Shown here: in pieces, positions 21,101-29,382 of the stretch
Numbering within the stretch: the stretch's first letter is position 1
Layout: each line of letters starts with the position of its first letter
Source: Clostridium algifaecis
GTDB taxonomy: Bacteria; Bacillota; Clostridia; Clostridiales; Clostridiaceae
DNA length: 64,000 nucleotides
NCBI RefSeq assembly: GCF_017874415.1
Contig: NZ_JAGGLM010000016.1
Coordinates: forward strand, 1-64,000
Direction of reading: 5' to 3'
Notes under the pieces: generated by a model
Database searches by the model: none
The model's input: only the letters and a program-made list of their open reading frames with translations
What the model was told of the DNA's origin: nothing
Program-made: the position numbers and the translations under genes

Positions 21101-21128
21101 AACTTTTAGCTAGTTGGCTTATTTTTTT
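21099..21128 (+). terminator. Riboswitch expression-platform terminator
   Basis: CCAACT (21099-21104) pairs with AGTTGG (21112-21117), followed by CTTATTTTTTT. The left arm is shared with the end of the c-di-GMP-II aptamer, implying mutually exclusive folds and most simply an ON switch when the ligand holds the aptamer. Confidence 0.8.
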
Positions 21129-21180
21129 GTATTTTTTAAAGTTAAATTAAATATATATAACTTTAAGGGGGGGGAATTCT

Positions 21181-22254
21181 ATGGTGAGTATAATAATCCC
21201 TACATTTAATGAAAAGATAAATGTTATAAAAATTGTAGATAGAATAAAAACTGCAATTGATAATATTTATGACTACGAAATCATATTTGTAGATGACAGT
21301 TCAGACAATACTATTGAATATTTAGAAAAATTAAAAAATATGTATAAAAATATTAAATATTCACACAGGACAGGTGAGAGAGGTCTGGCAACAGCTGTAG
21401 TTTCAGGAATAGATATGAGTAGAGGAGATATCATTGTAGTTATGGATTCAGATCTGCAGCATCCTCCTGAATTATTACCTGAGATGATCAAGAATATAGA
21501 AGAATATGACATAGTAATTCCTAGTAGACATTTGACTGGTGGAGATGAAGATGGATTAAACATTTTTAGAAAAATAATTTCACACACTGCATCGGCTATT
21601 GGAAAGCTATTTTTAAAAAAACTGAGGAATATAAGTGATCCTACTGGAGGATTTTTTGCATTTAAGAAGAAGATATTGGATGGAATTGTTTTAAGTCCTG
21701 TAGGATGGAAGATACTTATGGAAATTTTAGTCCGTGGAAAATACAGCAAGGTAAAAGAGATACCATATAAATTTGAAAAAAGAGATTATGGAAATTCAAA
21801 AATGTCTTTTATTGAGCAGATAAATTATTTAAAACATATATTTAGATTAGTAAAAGATAGTGTGGATGATAGAAGGATATTTGTATTTGCTATTGTGGGC
21901 TGTTTAGGCGTAATTGTAAATATGATATTTTATAATATTTTTGTATTTTGTGGATTTAATATAAGTATTTCAGGAACGTTTTCGGCCGTAATTGCTATGA
22001 TTGGAAACTTTATTTTAAATAGAAATATCACATGGAAAGATAAAAAAACTGAGAAATTTTTTGCAGAGGCTTTCAAATTTTTAACTATATCATCCTGTGG
22101 TATAATTATCAACATAATTATATTAAGTTCTTTGCATTACAAATTAAAAGTCAATTATAATGTTGCAAATTTAATTGGCATTTGTGGAGCAGTACTATGG
22201 AATTATAATTTAAATAGACTATGGACATGGAAAAATAATTTAAGGAGCTTTTAA
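21181..22254 (+). CDS. Polyprenyl-phosphate glycosyltransferase (GT2) fused to GtrA domain
   Basis: 357 residues. The first 220 or so form a DPM1-like GT2 domain with VDDSSDNT and the DxD motif in DSDLQHPPE; the rest is a GtrA-like domain with four membrane helices ending in NYNLNRLWTWKN. Such proteins load a sugar onto undecaprenyl phosphate and help to flip it. It is the first gene after the riboswitch; a run of eight G (21167-21174) serves as ribosome site. The next gene begins 6 bp after the stop. Confidence 0.9.
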   Translation: MVSIIIPTFNEKINVIKIVDRIKTAIDNIYDYEIIFVDDSSDNTIEYLEKLKNMYKNIKYSHRTGERGLATAVVSGIDMSRGDIIVVMDSDLQHPPELLPEMIKNIEEYDIVIPSRHLTGGDEDGLNIFRKIISHTASAIGKLFLKKLRNISDPTGGFFAFKKKILDGIVLSPVGWKILMEILVRGKYSKVKEIPYKFEKRDYGNSKMSFIEQINYLKHIFRLVKDSVDDRRIFVFAIVGCLGVIVNMIFYNIFVFCGFNISISGTFSAVIAMIGNFILNRNITWKDKKTEKFFAEAFKFLTISSCGIIINIIILSSLHYKLKVNYNVANLIGICGAVLWNYNLNRLWTWKNNLRSF

Positions 22255-22260
22255 ACAATT

Positions 22261-23817
22261 ATGGCAAAGAGTTATAACAAAAGTATATTTTCAAAATTAC
22301 CAATGAGGGATTCATTAATAATGTTTTTAGCAGTATTTATTGCAGAACTTATTGGTGGTATTTATTTTAGTTATTTCAAAGGTATATTATTAAATGATGC
22401 TTTTAGCAGAACTGCCAATGCATTCTATGTTCTTTATGTAAAACCTTTTAGACTTGCATCTATAGGTTTTGTATGGAATCCACTGCCAAGTATATTTCAA
22501 TTGCCATTTGTGGAATTATCTAAAATTTGGAGACCTATAGTTTCATCTGGTATTTCAGCTGTAATAGTAACAGCAGCTTCATCAGCTTTTAGTGCTTTAT
22601 TATTGTTTCGGGTTTTTACCAGATTCAATATATCAAAAAAATATTCAATATGTATAATTCTTTTATATGTTACAAATCCTTTTATATTTTTTTATGGAAT
22701 GAATGGAATGAGTGAGGAAACTTTTTTCGCAGCTGTTATTTATATTGTAGCAAATATGACTTTATGGATGAGAGAAGGAAGTCCTGAGTATATTATAAAA
22801 ATTGCATTTGGTTTAACTTTTGCTTTTTTTTGCAGATATGAGGCAATGCCATTTGCAGCAGCAGTTGGTATTGGAGTTTTAATAAATATATTCTTCAGTG
22901 AAAAAGAGAAAAAATTCATTCCATCTAATATAAAAAGAGAAAAATATCATTATGCAGAGGGTACGGCTATTGTCCTGTATGCACCTATGATTTATGGAAT
23001 ATTGTTGTGGATATTCTTAAATTGGACAATTACTGGAAACCCATTGTACTTTCTAAATTCAGTTTATTCTAATACATCACAGAGCCAGCTTACTACTTCA
23101 ATTGAATCACCTATAAAAGCTATAGAATACGTTATTCAAAGAGCTATACCATTTTTACCGCTATTTTTTGCATTTATACTAATTAGATCAGCAAATAAAA
23201 AAATATTTAAAAGTGATTTTTTTATACTTTGTATACTTGTGGTAACTATGTTGGTTTTTCATTTTCTAATGCTTGTTAAAGGAAGTTCTTATGGCTGGTT
23301 TAGATTTTTTTCTTATTCACTGCCTATATGTATTGCATGGCTTCCATATGAACTGTCAGGAGTTAAAAAAATATTTAGACCGACAGTTTTTAAAATACTA
23401 TGTGCAGCATTGATTATTTCGTCAATATTAACTGGAAGAGCACTTTCAGATCCAGTTATTGCTGTAGAAGAGCACTATGTTTTAGCTAATCAGGAAGGAA
23501 AAGAAATTTCTGAATATATAAATGAAGAACTTCCGGATGAAAAGATAATGATGGATTCATTTTTAACTTCCGCAATTATTTTAAATGTGAAAAATATTGA
23601 TAATCTTGTTGTAAGCAGCAGCTTAAACTTTAATCAGTATTTGGACAACCCTGCAAAATACGGAATTAATTATATAATAGTACCGGATCCGGATGATGGC
23701 ATTGGGTCATTAGATGCATTTAATAGGAGATACCATTACTTATATAAAGATGGTGCTGACTGGTGTACTTTAAAAAAAGAATTTGAAGGGTACAAAATAT
23801 TCCAAATTAAAGACTAA
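22261..23817 (+). CDS. Multi-pass GT-C-type glycosyltransferase (inferred)
   Basis: 518 residues with about ten membrane helices and an extracellular C-terminal part of roughly 110 residues. An acidic pair-like motif (LNDAFSRTANA) follows helix 1, the place where GT-C enzymes of the ArnT/PMT type keep their catalytic DD or DE. It is tightly coupled to the polyprenyl-phosphate transferase upstream, so it may use the lipid-linked sugar made by that enzyme to decorate the polymer made by the next gene. Family assignment rests on topology and context. Confidence 0.7.
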   Translation: MAKSYNKSIFSKLPMRDSLIMFLAVFIAELIGGIYFSYFKGILLNDAFSRTANAFYVLYVKPFRLASIGFVWNPLPSIFQLPFVELSKIWRPIVSSGISAVIVTAASSAFSALLLFRVFTRFNISKKYSICIILLYVTNPFIFFYGMNGMSEETFFAAVIYIVANMTLWMREGSPEYIIKIAFGLTFAFFCRYEAMPFAAAVGIGVLINIFFSEKEKKFIPSNIKREKYHYAEGTAIVLYAPMIYGILLWIFLNWTITGNPLYFLNSVYSNTSQSQLTTSIESPIKAIEYVIQRAIPFLPLFFAFILIRSANKKIFKSDFFILCILVVTMLVFHFLMLVKGSSYGWFRFFSYSLPICIAWLPYELSGVKKIFRPTVFKILCAALIISSILTGRALSDPVIAVEEHYVLANQEGKEISEYINEELPDEKIMMDSFLTSAIILNVKNIDNLVVSSSLNFNQYLDNPAKYGINYIIVPDPDDGIGSLDAFNRRYHYLYKDGADWCTLKKEFEGYKIFQIKD

Positions 23818-23827
23818 GAGGTGATAT

Positions 23828-26065
23828 ATGGTGCCAAAGAATATTGATAAAATTGGCGATAGGCTTCTAAATAGGGGGTATATAAGTGAGGAGGAACTGA
23901 AATTTGCCGTTGAATATCAAAAAAAACACGGTGGACTCATGGGTGAGATACTGATTAAGAATAAATTTATAACATCAGAAGACCTGGAGAGCTTTATAAA
24001 TACAAGTAAGTTTTCAAGACTTGGAGAGAGATTGCTTCAGGCAAAGTTTATTAATCAACAACAATTAAATAATGCTATTAGTTATCAAAAGGATAATGGT
24101 GGACGTATAGGCGATATTCTTGTATATCTTAAATATATTACAGAAAAGCAATTAGAGGATTTTTTAAAAACAGATAACAAACAAAGAATACCTATAGGTC
24201 AAATGCTTGTGGATAAAGGCAGGATAACAAAGGAACAACTTGATGAAGCGATAAAACTTCAGAGAAAAAGCGGAGGTAAATTAGGAGACGTACTTTTATT
24301 TTTAAAATATATAACACCGGAAGATTTATATAGAGATTTAGCCACCCAGAATAATATAGGAAGAATAGGCAAAAACATTGATTTTAGAAGTTCAAAAAAA
24401 ATTCCCTATGAAGTTGCACTTAAGTATAATGCAATAATTATAAATGAACGAGAAAATTCGTATTTGCTTGCAGTGAGGGAGATACTATCTGAAGATGATA
24501 TTAAAGAAATTGAATCCTATTTAGATAAACCTGTAGAGCAAGTTTTGGCCACAATGATTGAAATAGATAACTTTTGGGATCAAGTTTATAGCTATACTCA
24601 AACAGAGAAGAGTGTATTTGAATTATATGATGAACAACCAGAGAATTCTGCTATAGTAACTTTTTCTAAAAGTCAGCAAATAGTTATGGTAATTATTATA
24701 TTGACACTTATTATAATGATGATTTCAAATTATAAAGCTGCACTTTTTTCGATAAATCTCTTTTTTCAGGCTCTTTATGCTATTATGACCGTATTAAAAC
24801 TCTTAATTGTCATAAAAGGAGCAAACAGAGATGCACAACTTAGATTTACACAGGAAGAATTAGACGAAATTGATGAAAAGGAACTTCCTATATATACTAT
24901 ACTTGTTCCAGTTTATAAGGAAAAAGAAGTTATAAAAGGTTTGATTAAAAATATACAGAATATTGATTATCCACAATATAAATTAGATGTTTGTATACTT
25001 CTTGAAAAAGATGATACTGAAACCATTGAGGTTGTAAACAACATGGATTTGCCAAGCAATTATAGAGCTATTATTGTTCCAACTTGTAAGCCGAAAACTA
25101 AACCTAAGGCGTGTAATTATGGATTGATAAGGGCAAAGGGAGAATATGTTGTTATATATGATGCTGAGGATAGACCTGAACCAGACCAACTTAAAAAAGT
25201 CTATTTATGTTATAAAAAATTACCAGATGAATTTGTGTGTATACAAGCTAAACTTAATTATTTTAACAGTAACCAGAATATACTCACAAAATGGTTTACT
25301 CAGGAGTATAGTATGTGGTTTGAGCTCCTTTTGGTTGGCATTATGCAGTTGAAGACACCTATACCACTTGGTGGAACATCTAATCATTTTAAAATAGATT
25401 TTTTGAGGGAAGTTGGTGCATGGGATCCCTTTAATGTAACAGAAGATGCTGATTTAGGTGTTAGGCTTTTTAAAAAAGGATATAAAACTGCGGTTGTAGA
25501 TTCCCGTACCTGGGAAGAAGCAAATTCACGTTTAGGAAATTGGATCAGGCAAAGATCTAGATGGATAAAGGGGTATATGCAGACATGGCTTGTACATATG
25601 AGACATCCAATCAAGCTTTATAAATCATTGGGACTTGAAGGTTTTATAGGATATCAAGCTATGGTATTGGGTACACCACTTTTACCTATTATAAATCCAT
25701 TTTTCTGGTTAATGCTTATATGGTGGTATGTTACAAAGGATTTGTGGATAAGGTCACTATTTCCTGGAATATTTTATTATATTGCAGCCTTGCAACTTTT
25801 CTTTGGAAATTTTATGTTTACATACACAAATACAGTTGGTATGTACTGGGTAATAAGAGATTGTGCACTTAAGAAAAAACAACCATTTTCTTATGGATTG
25901 ATTAAGTATGCACTTTTGACTCCTATATACTGGATATTGATGAGTGCTGCTGCATATAAGGCATTATTTCAGCTCATTAAAAATCCTTTTTATTGGGAGA
26001 AGACTGATCACGGATTGACATCAAAGAGAAATGACACATCTTTAAATAGGAATATTAATACTTAA
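23828..26065 (+). CDS. Polysaccharide synthase: three MshEN repeats plus BcsA-like GT2
   Basis: 745 residues. Residues 8-55, 63-113 and 122-173 are three repeats of the pattern (R/I)xGxxLxxxxxIxxxxLxxAxxxQ...GxxxGxxL, the MshEN (T2SSE N-terminal) fold that binds c-di-GMP in MshE; 190-255 resemble its C-terminal subdomain. Two membrane helices (about 284-330) lead to a processive GT2 domain with YDAEDRPEP (445-448), TED (538-540) and QRSRW (575-579), followed by about four helices. There is no PilZ domain. The BcsB-like gene follows after 11 bp. The polymer is unknown. Confidence 0.9.
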   Translation: MVPKNIDKIGDRLLNRGYISEEELKFAVEYQKKHGGLMGEILIKNKFITSEDLESFINTSKFSRLGERLLQAKFINQQQLNNAISYQKDNGGRIGDILVYLKYITEKQLEDFLKTDNKQRIPIGQMLVDKGRITKEQLDEAIKLQRKSGGKLGDVLLFLKYITPEDLYRDLATQNNIGRIGKNIDFRSSKKIPYEVALKYNAIIINERENSYLLAVREILSEDDIKEIESYLDKPVEQVLATMIEIDNFWDQVYSYTQTEKSVFELYDEQPENSAIVTFSKSQQIVMVIIILTLIIMMISNYKAALFSINLFFQALYAIMTVLKLLIVIKGANRDAQLRFTQEELDEIDEKELPIYTILVPVYKEKEVIKGLIKNIQNIDYPQYKLDVCILLEKDDTETIEVVNNMDLPSNYRAIIVPTCKPKTKPKACNYGLIRAKGEYVVIYDAEDRPEPDQLKKVYLCYKKLPDEFVCIQAKLNYFNSNQNILTKWFTQEYSMWFELLLVGIMQLKTPIPLGGTSNHFKIDFLREVGAWDPFNVTEDADLGVRLFKKGYKTAVVDSRTWEEANSRLGNWIRQRSRWIKGYMQTWLVHMRHPIKLYKSLGLEGFIGYQAMVLGTPLLPIINPFFWLMLIWWYVTKDLWIRSLFPGIFYYIAALQLFFGNFMFTYTNTVGMYWVIRDCALKKKQPFSYGLIKYALLTPIYWILMSAAAYKALFQLIKNPFYWEKTDHGLTSKRNDTSLNRNINT

Positions 26066-26076
26066 GGAGGATAAAA

Positions 26077-28224
26077 GTGAATAAAAAGTGTTTTTTCATA
26101 ATTCTTGCAAGTCTAATAATTTCTTTTATGTTTTTAAATAAAAATGTATCAGCTGCAGCAAGTAATAGTGCTGCAGCACACAGTTATGACATACAGCTTT
26201 TTAGTGAAAACCAAAATTTCAATATGCCTAAAAGTGCAGCGTCATATTTTTTAAATATCCCGAAAGATGCTGTACTAAACAATGATTGCTATGTCACCAT
26301 ACATTATGCTATTTCCAATACTTTAATAAGTAATCTTTCAAACATATCATTGAGTGTTAATGGAGTTCCTATTGATACGGAATGGATATGTAATATACAA
26401 AAGACATCTCCAAATTACTGGAAGGTAAGTATACCTATTGATAAATTAAAAGTAGGAGCAATAAATGAAATTAGAATTGAAAGTGATCACCGTTCTATAA
26501 TAGGAGATTGTGCAGATATTGATAATCCAGGCAACTGGGTTACTATATATAATGATTCTAAAATACATATATCGGATAAGAGCTTATATTCACCAACACT
26601 TTCAGATTTCTATTCTTCTTATTTTGAGGATTTTGGGAGCAAACAATATCTAACATCTAATTTTGTATTACCTAAAGTGAAAAATAATGATTTGATTTCA
26701 GATCTCTTGAAATTAAGTTCTTCAATTGGCAGTTTGTATTCAGATAGAAACTTGATAAATTATAATGTTGGAGATAATTTGAATCAACAGTCTACTGCAA
26801 ATTCTATATTAATTGCACCAATTGATAAATTGAAGGAAAATAAAAATTTAAACCAAAATCAGGGATTTTTATCAATTTCAAATAAATCACAGGAAAATCC
26901 CTATTATAATACTGTTATAAGTGGAGAAAATCAGGAGGGGATTAATAAAGCTGCAAACTTTATTTGCAATAATTCACTTTTAAAACAAATAAAAGATAAT
27001 TCATTAACTGTGGATTCCAAAGTAAGCAGCAAATATAATAAATTTATCCAGAATAAAAAAGGATTATATAGATTTTCTGATTGGGGATATTCTGACGTAA
27101 ACCTGGCAGGAGCCTTTCATCAGAGAACTAGTTTTTCATTTGTACAGCCTAATGGTGTACAAGCTGGAAGTGGTTCTTATATAAATTTAAAGTTCAAGCA
27201 TTCCAAAATACTGCTTTCGGATAGATCACTGCTAACTATATATATAGATGGAAAAGTTATAAATAATTCAAAGTTATCAGATTCTAATGCGGAAGACGGC
27301 AGTTTGAAAGTTCAAATTCCAGATAGTGCTTTAAAGAAACCTGTAATAAAGGTAGATATTGAAGTATACAATTATATAGGAAAAATAGATTGTTCTAAAG
27401 ATTATTATGATAGTGCGTGGACATATATAAATTCAAATTCCGAGGTATGTTTAGTCCCTGGAAGATTAATTATTCAGCCATCACTTGACAACTTCCCATA
27501 TTTTAATACGTATAATGAAAATAAACAACCTAAAATTTTAATGTCGTTTTCAAAAAATATTAATAATGATGACTTAGATACAGCAGCAATTATTGCCAGT
27601 CGTGCGGGACAAAATTCTAAAGAAGTATTTGATTTTGATGTATTAAATGGGGATAGTGAACCGACTAGGAAACAGAAAGATGAAGATATGATTTTTATAG
27701 GTTCATTTAATAATATCAAGCTTCCAGATAAAATTAAAAATTCAATTCCTATAGTGCCTTTAGGAAATAACAAATTTAGAATTAAAGATGGAATTCAGGT
27801 GGTGCCGGAAACTTTGAAAAATAAGACAGTAGTACAGGTAGTTAGATCACCCTGGAATTTTTATAAAAGAGTATATGTAATAACTTATGACAATAGTTCT
27901 AATTTGAAAGCTTTAAAATCAGTTTTAAGTGATACAGACAACCTAAAAAAAATAGAAGGACAGGTATCTGTTATTGATAATAAAAAAGGAGTTAATAATA
28001 TATCAGTAAGTGATTCAGAGGATAATAAAGTGCCGGTTACATTTAGCTCTGCTATACAGGTAATTGAAGATAAATCAGGTTTCCCATGGTGGGCACTTTT
28101 AATAGCCTTAATTTTGGCAGGAATATGTATAGCTGCTGTTATCAAATTGAGAAAGAAAAGTAATCAATTTGAGGATGCAGGTGATAAAATGAAAAAATCT
28201 CAAGGGTTTGATAAGAAAAACTAA
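26077..28224 (+). CDS. BcsB-like exported subunit of the polysaccharide synthase
   Basis: 715 residues. A signal peptide (1-26, ending VSAAA) is followed by BcsB-like carbohydrate-binding and flavodoxin-like alternating domains: SLSVNGVPIDTEW and IPIDKLKVGAINEIRIESD resemble the first, and a second copy with LTIYIDGKVINNSKL lies near residue 390. One C-terminal membrane helix (FPWWALLIALILAGI) is followed by a basic tail. GTG at 26077 follows TAAGGAGGATA. BcsB partners guide nascent polymer out of BcsA-type synthases. No cellulase (bcsZ) or diguanylate cyclase is in the operon. Confidence 0.85.
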   Translation: MNKKCFFIILASLIISFMFLNKNVSAAASNSAAAHSYDIQLFSENQNFNMPKSAASYFLNIPKDAVLNNDCYVTIHYAISNTLISNLSNISLSVNGVPIDTEWICNIQKTSPNYWKVSIPIDKLKVGAINEIRIESDHRSIIGDCADIDNPGNWVTIYNDSKIHISDKSLYSPTLSDFYSSYFEDFGSKQYLTSNFVLPKVKNNDLISDLLKLSSSIGSLYSDRNLINYNVGDNLNQQSTANSILIAPIDKLKENKNLNQNQGFLSISNKSQENPYYNTVISGENQEGINKAANFICNNSLLKQIKDNSLTVDSKVSSKYNKFIQNKKGLYRFSDWGYSDVNLAGAFHQRTSFSFVQPNGVQAGSGSYINLKFKHSKILLSDRSLLTIYIDGKVINNSKLSDSNAEDGSLKVQIPDSALKKPVIKVDIEVYNYIGKIDCSKDYYDSAWTYINSNSEVCLVPGRLIIQPSLDNFPYFNTYNENKQPKILMSFSKNINNDDLDTAAIIASRAGQNSKEVFDFDVLNGDSEPTRKQKDEDMIFIGSFNNIKLPDKIKNSIPIVPLGNNKFRIKDGIQVVPETLKNKTVVQVVRSPWNFYKRVYVITYDNSSNLKALKSVLSDTDNLKKIEGQVSVIDNKKGVNNISVSDSEDNKVPVTFSSAIQVIEDKSGFPWWALLIALILAGICIAAVIKLRKKSNQFEDAGDKMKKSQGFDKKN

Positions 28225-28250
28225 ATTCTCAAATATTTTAAAAATTAATT

Positions 28251-28279
28251 TTGACTTATATGATTTTAGATGATATAAT
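28251..28279 (+). promoter_or_regulatory. Promoter of ssrA
   Basis: TTGACT (28251-28256), 17 bp, TATAAT (28274-28279). The transcript would start near 28286, leaving a roughly 40-base 5' leader to be removed from tmRNA. Confidence 0.85.
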
Positions 28280-28324
28280 AAGTTACTGCATTAGAGTTAT
28301 CTAACTCAGTACTTGTCTTATCAT

Positions 28325-28685
28325 GGGGGCGTATTGGCTTCGACGGGGGCAAGTTGGGTTTGAGAAGCGAGTCGAGGGAACCTGTGGACCCGCGTTAAAA
28401 AACTATGGGGTTTAAATATAAACGCAAACAATAACGAAAATTTAGCTTTAGCAGCATAGTCTGCTAGCCGTCAGCCTGGACTTCCCGCGATCCAGGGTCT
28501 GGCGTCGATAGCGGGGTCCCGAGTCCAGGAAAGCTTTGACCTGGAAACGGAATTTATGAAGCTACTGAAGTCAGAAGCCTGTCCTTAGGCGTCTGATGGA
28601 GGGAATGTTAAAATAAGGACTGCACTCGGAGATGCTCAAGCGTTTCTGCTTTCGGACAGGGGTTCGACTCCCCTCGCCTCCACCA
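28325..28685 (+). ncRNA. ssrA: Transfer-messenger RNA (tmRNA)
   Basis: The 5' end GGGGGCG (28325-28331) pairs with CGCCTCC (28675-28681), followed by A and an encoded CCA at 28683-28685; the T-arm GGTTCGACTCCC is next to it. The tag frame runs 28424-28459 and encodes ANNENLALAA before TAG, so the usual YALAA end is LALAA here. tmRNA rescues stalled ribosomes with SmpB and marks the product for proteolysis. Confidence 0.97.
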
Positions 28686-28820
28686 TACATACCAACGGTT
28701 TAGGAATATTTGACATTCATTTTGACATCCGGCTTTTTTAGATACAAAGTTTATTGAATAAAAATAAATGTTTATTTTGTTTTAGGGCTATTGGATGAAT
28801 TTAAATTAATATTTGGTTTT

Positions 28821-28873
28821 AGAGAAAGTCACTATTCTTGGTTGGATGGGTGCTTTTTCTCTTTGCTATTAAT
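28821..28873 (+). terminator. Possible hairpin downstream of ssrA
   Basis: AGAGAAAG near 28821 can pair with CTTTTTCTCT near 28853-28862 around a long loop, followed by TTTGC. Between tmRNA and this element (28686-28820) I see nothing that looks coding. Confidence 0.4.
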
Positions 28874-28945
28874 TTCTATGTGAATACCAAGAAATTTTAT
28901 CTCAATAATTAACTTAGAAATAAAAAGATATTGAATTTTTATTTG

Positions 28946-28974
28946 TTGTATTGTGAAATTAAATATGATATAAT
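28946..28974 (+). promoter_or_regulatory. Promoter of the ABC-F leader transcript
   Basis: TTGTAT (28946-28951), 17 bp, TATAAT (28969-28974). The start would be near 28981, just before the leader peptide frame. Confidence 0.8.
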
Positions 28975-29004
28975 TTGGATAATATATTGATTGGAGTTGA
29001 AAAG

Positions 29005-29025
29005 ATGATTAAATTTTCTTGCTAA
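29005..29025 (+). CDS. Leader peptide MIKFSC upstream of the ABC-F gene
   Basis: A six-codon frame (ATG 29005, TAA 29023-29025) preceded by TTGGAGTTGA. Its position at the head of a long leader with competing hairpins is typical of antibiotic-sensing ribosome-stalling leader peptides upstream of resistance genes. Peptide synthesis itself is not proven. Confidence 0.6.
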   Translation: MIKFSC

Positions 29026-29043
29026 TTTATTAAAGTGCGATGT

Positions 29044-29198
29044 AACAGAAAGATAAGCAGATATGATCTGTTTTTTATTGTACTTATGCAAGAAAGTTGT
29101 TCTTTTTTCTCTTAATGTTATACGATTATGTTATAAAGATTAGCGTAACTATGTATATTTATGAGCTGTAAGAATAATAATTTCTTGCAGCTTTTATT
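29044..29198 (+). promoter_or_regulatory. Transcription attenuator of the ABC-F gene
   Basis: Three terminator-like units follow the leader peptide: CAGAT/ATCTG with TTTTTT (about 29057-29076), AAGAA/TTCTT with a T-run (29091-29109), and an 11-bp stem AGCTGTAAGAA/TTCTTGCAGCT (29164-29174 with 29182-29192) with a T-rich tail. TGCAAGAA (29088-29095) is the exact complement of TTCTTGCA inside the last stem, so an antiterminator can form. A ribosome stalled on the leader could shift the balance. Confidence 0.75.
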
Positions 29199-29236
29199 TT
29201 TTATAAATAATAGGAATAAGGAGGATCAATGATATT

Positions 29237-29317
29237 ATGAGTAATAAGGATACATGGTTAACACATGATAATCTTCATATAAAGCCGGATAATTCAGGTG
29301 ACATTTATATGGAGTAA
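29237..29317 (+). CDS. Small hypothetical reading frame (26 aa) before ABC-F
   Basis: ATG 29237 to TAA 29315-29317 encodes 26 mostly polar residues (ends SGDIYME). AAGGAGG lies 12 bases upstream, nearer to a three-codon frame at 29229. It could be a second regulatory upstream frame or a remnant. I do not recognise it. Confidence 0.35.
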   Translation: MSNKDTWLTHDNLHIKPDNSGDIYME

Positions 29318-29382
29318 TAATAAAGTTGCCTATCTTTCCGACTTTGTTATTTGTACTTTTAATTGCAAAGGAGGATAAAAAT

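Noticed and set aside
21040-21130. c-di-GMP-I (GEMM-I), preQ1 or purine riboswitch for the leader
   Set aside because: Core boxes of those classes are missing, whereas GGGCAC and GTAGTGCAACCGACC fit c-di-GMP-II.
28683-28820. Integration site of a mobile element at the tmRNA 3' end
   Set aside because: tmRNA ends are common attachment sites, but I see no integrase gene and no second copy of the tmRNA 3' end in the window.
29326-29382. 19-codon N-terminal extension of the ABC-F protein
   Set aside because: ATG 29383 follows a strong GGAGG site and begins with the family N-terminus SLINVTNLTFAY.
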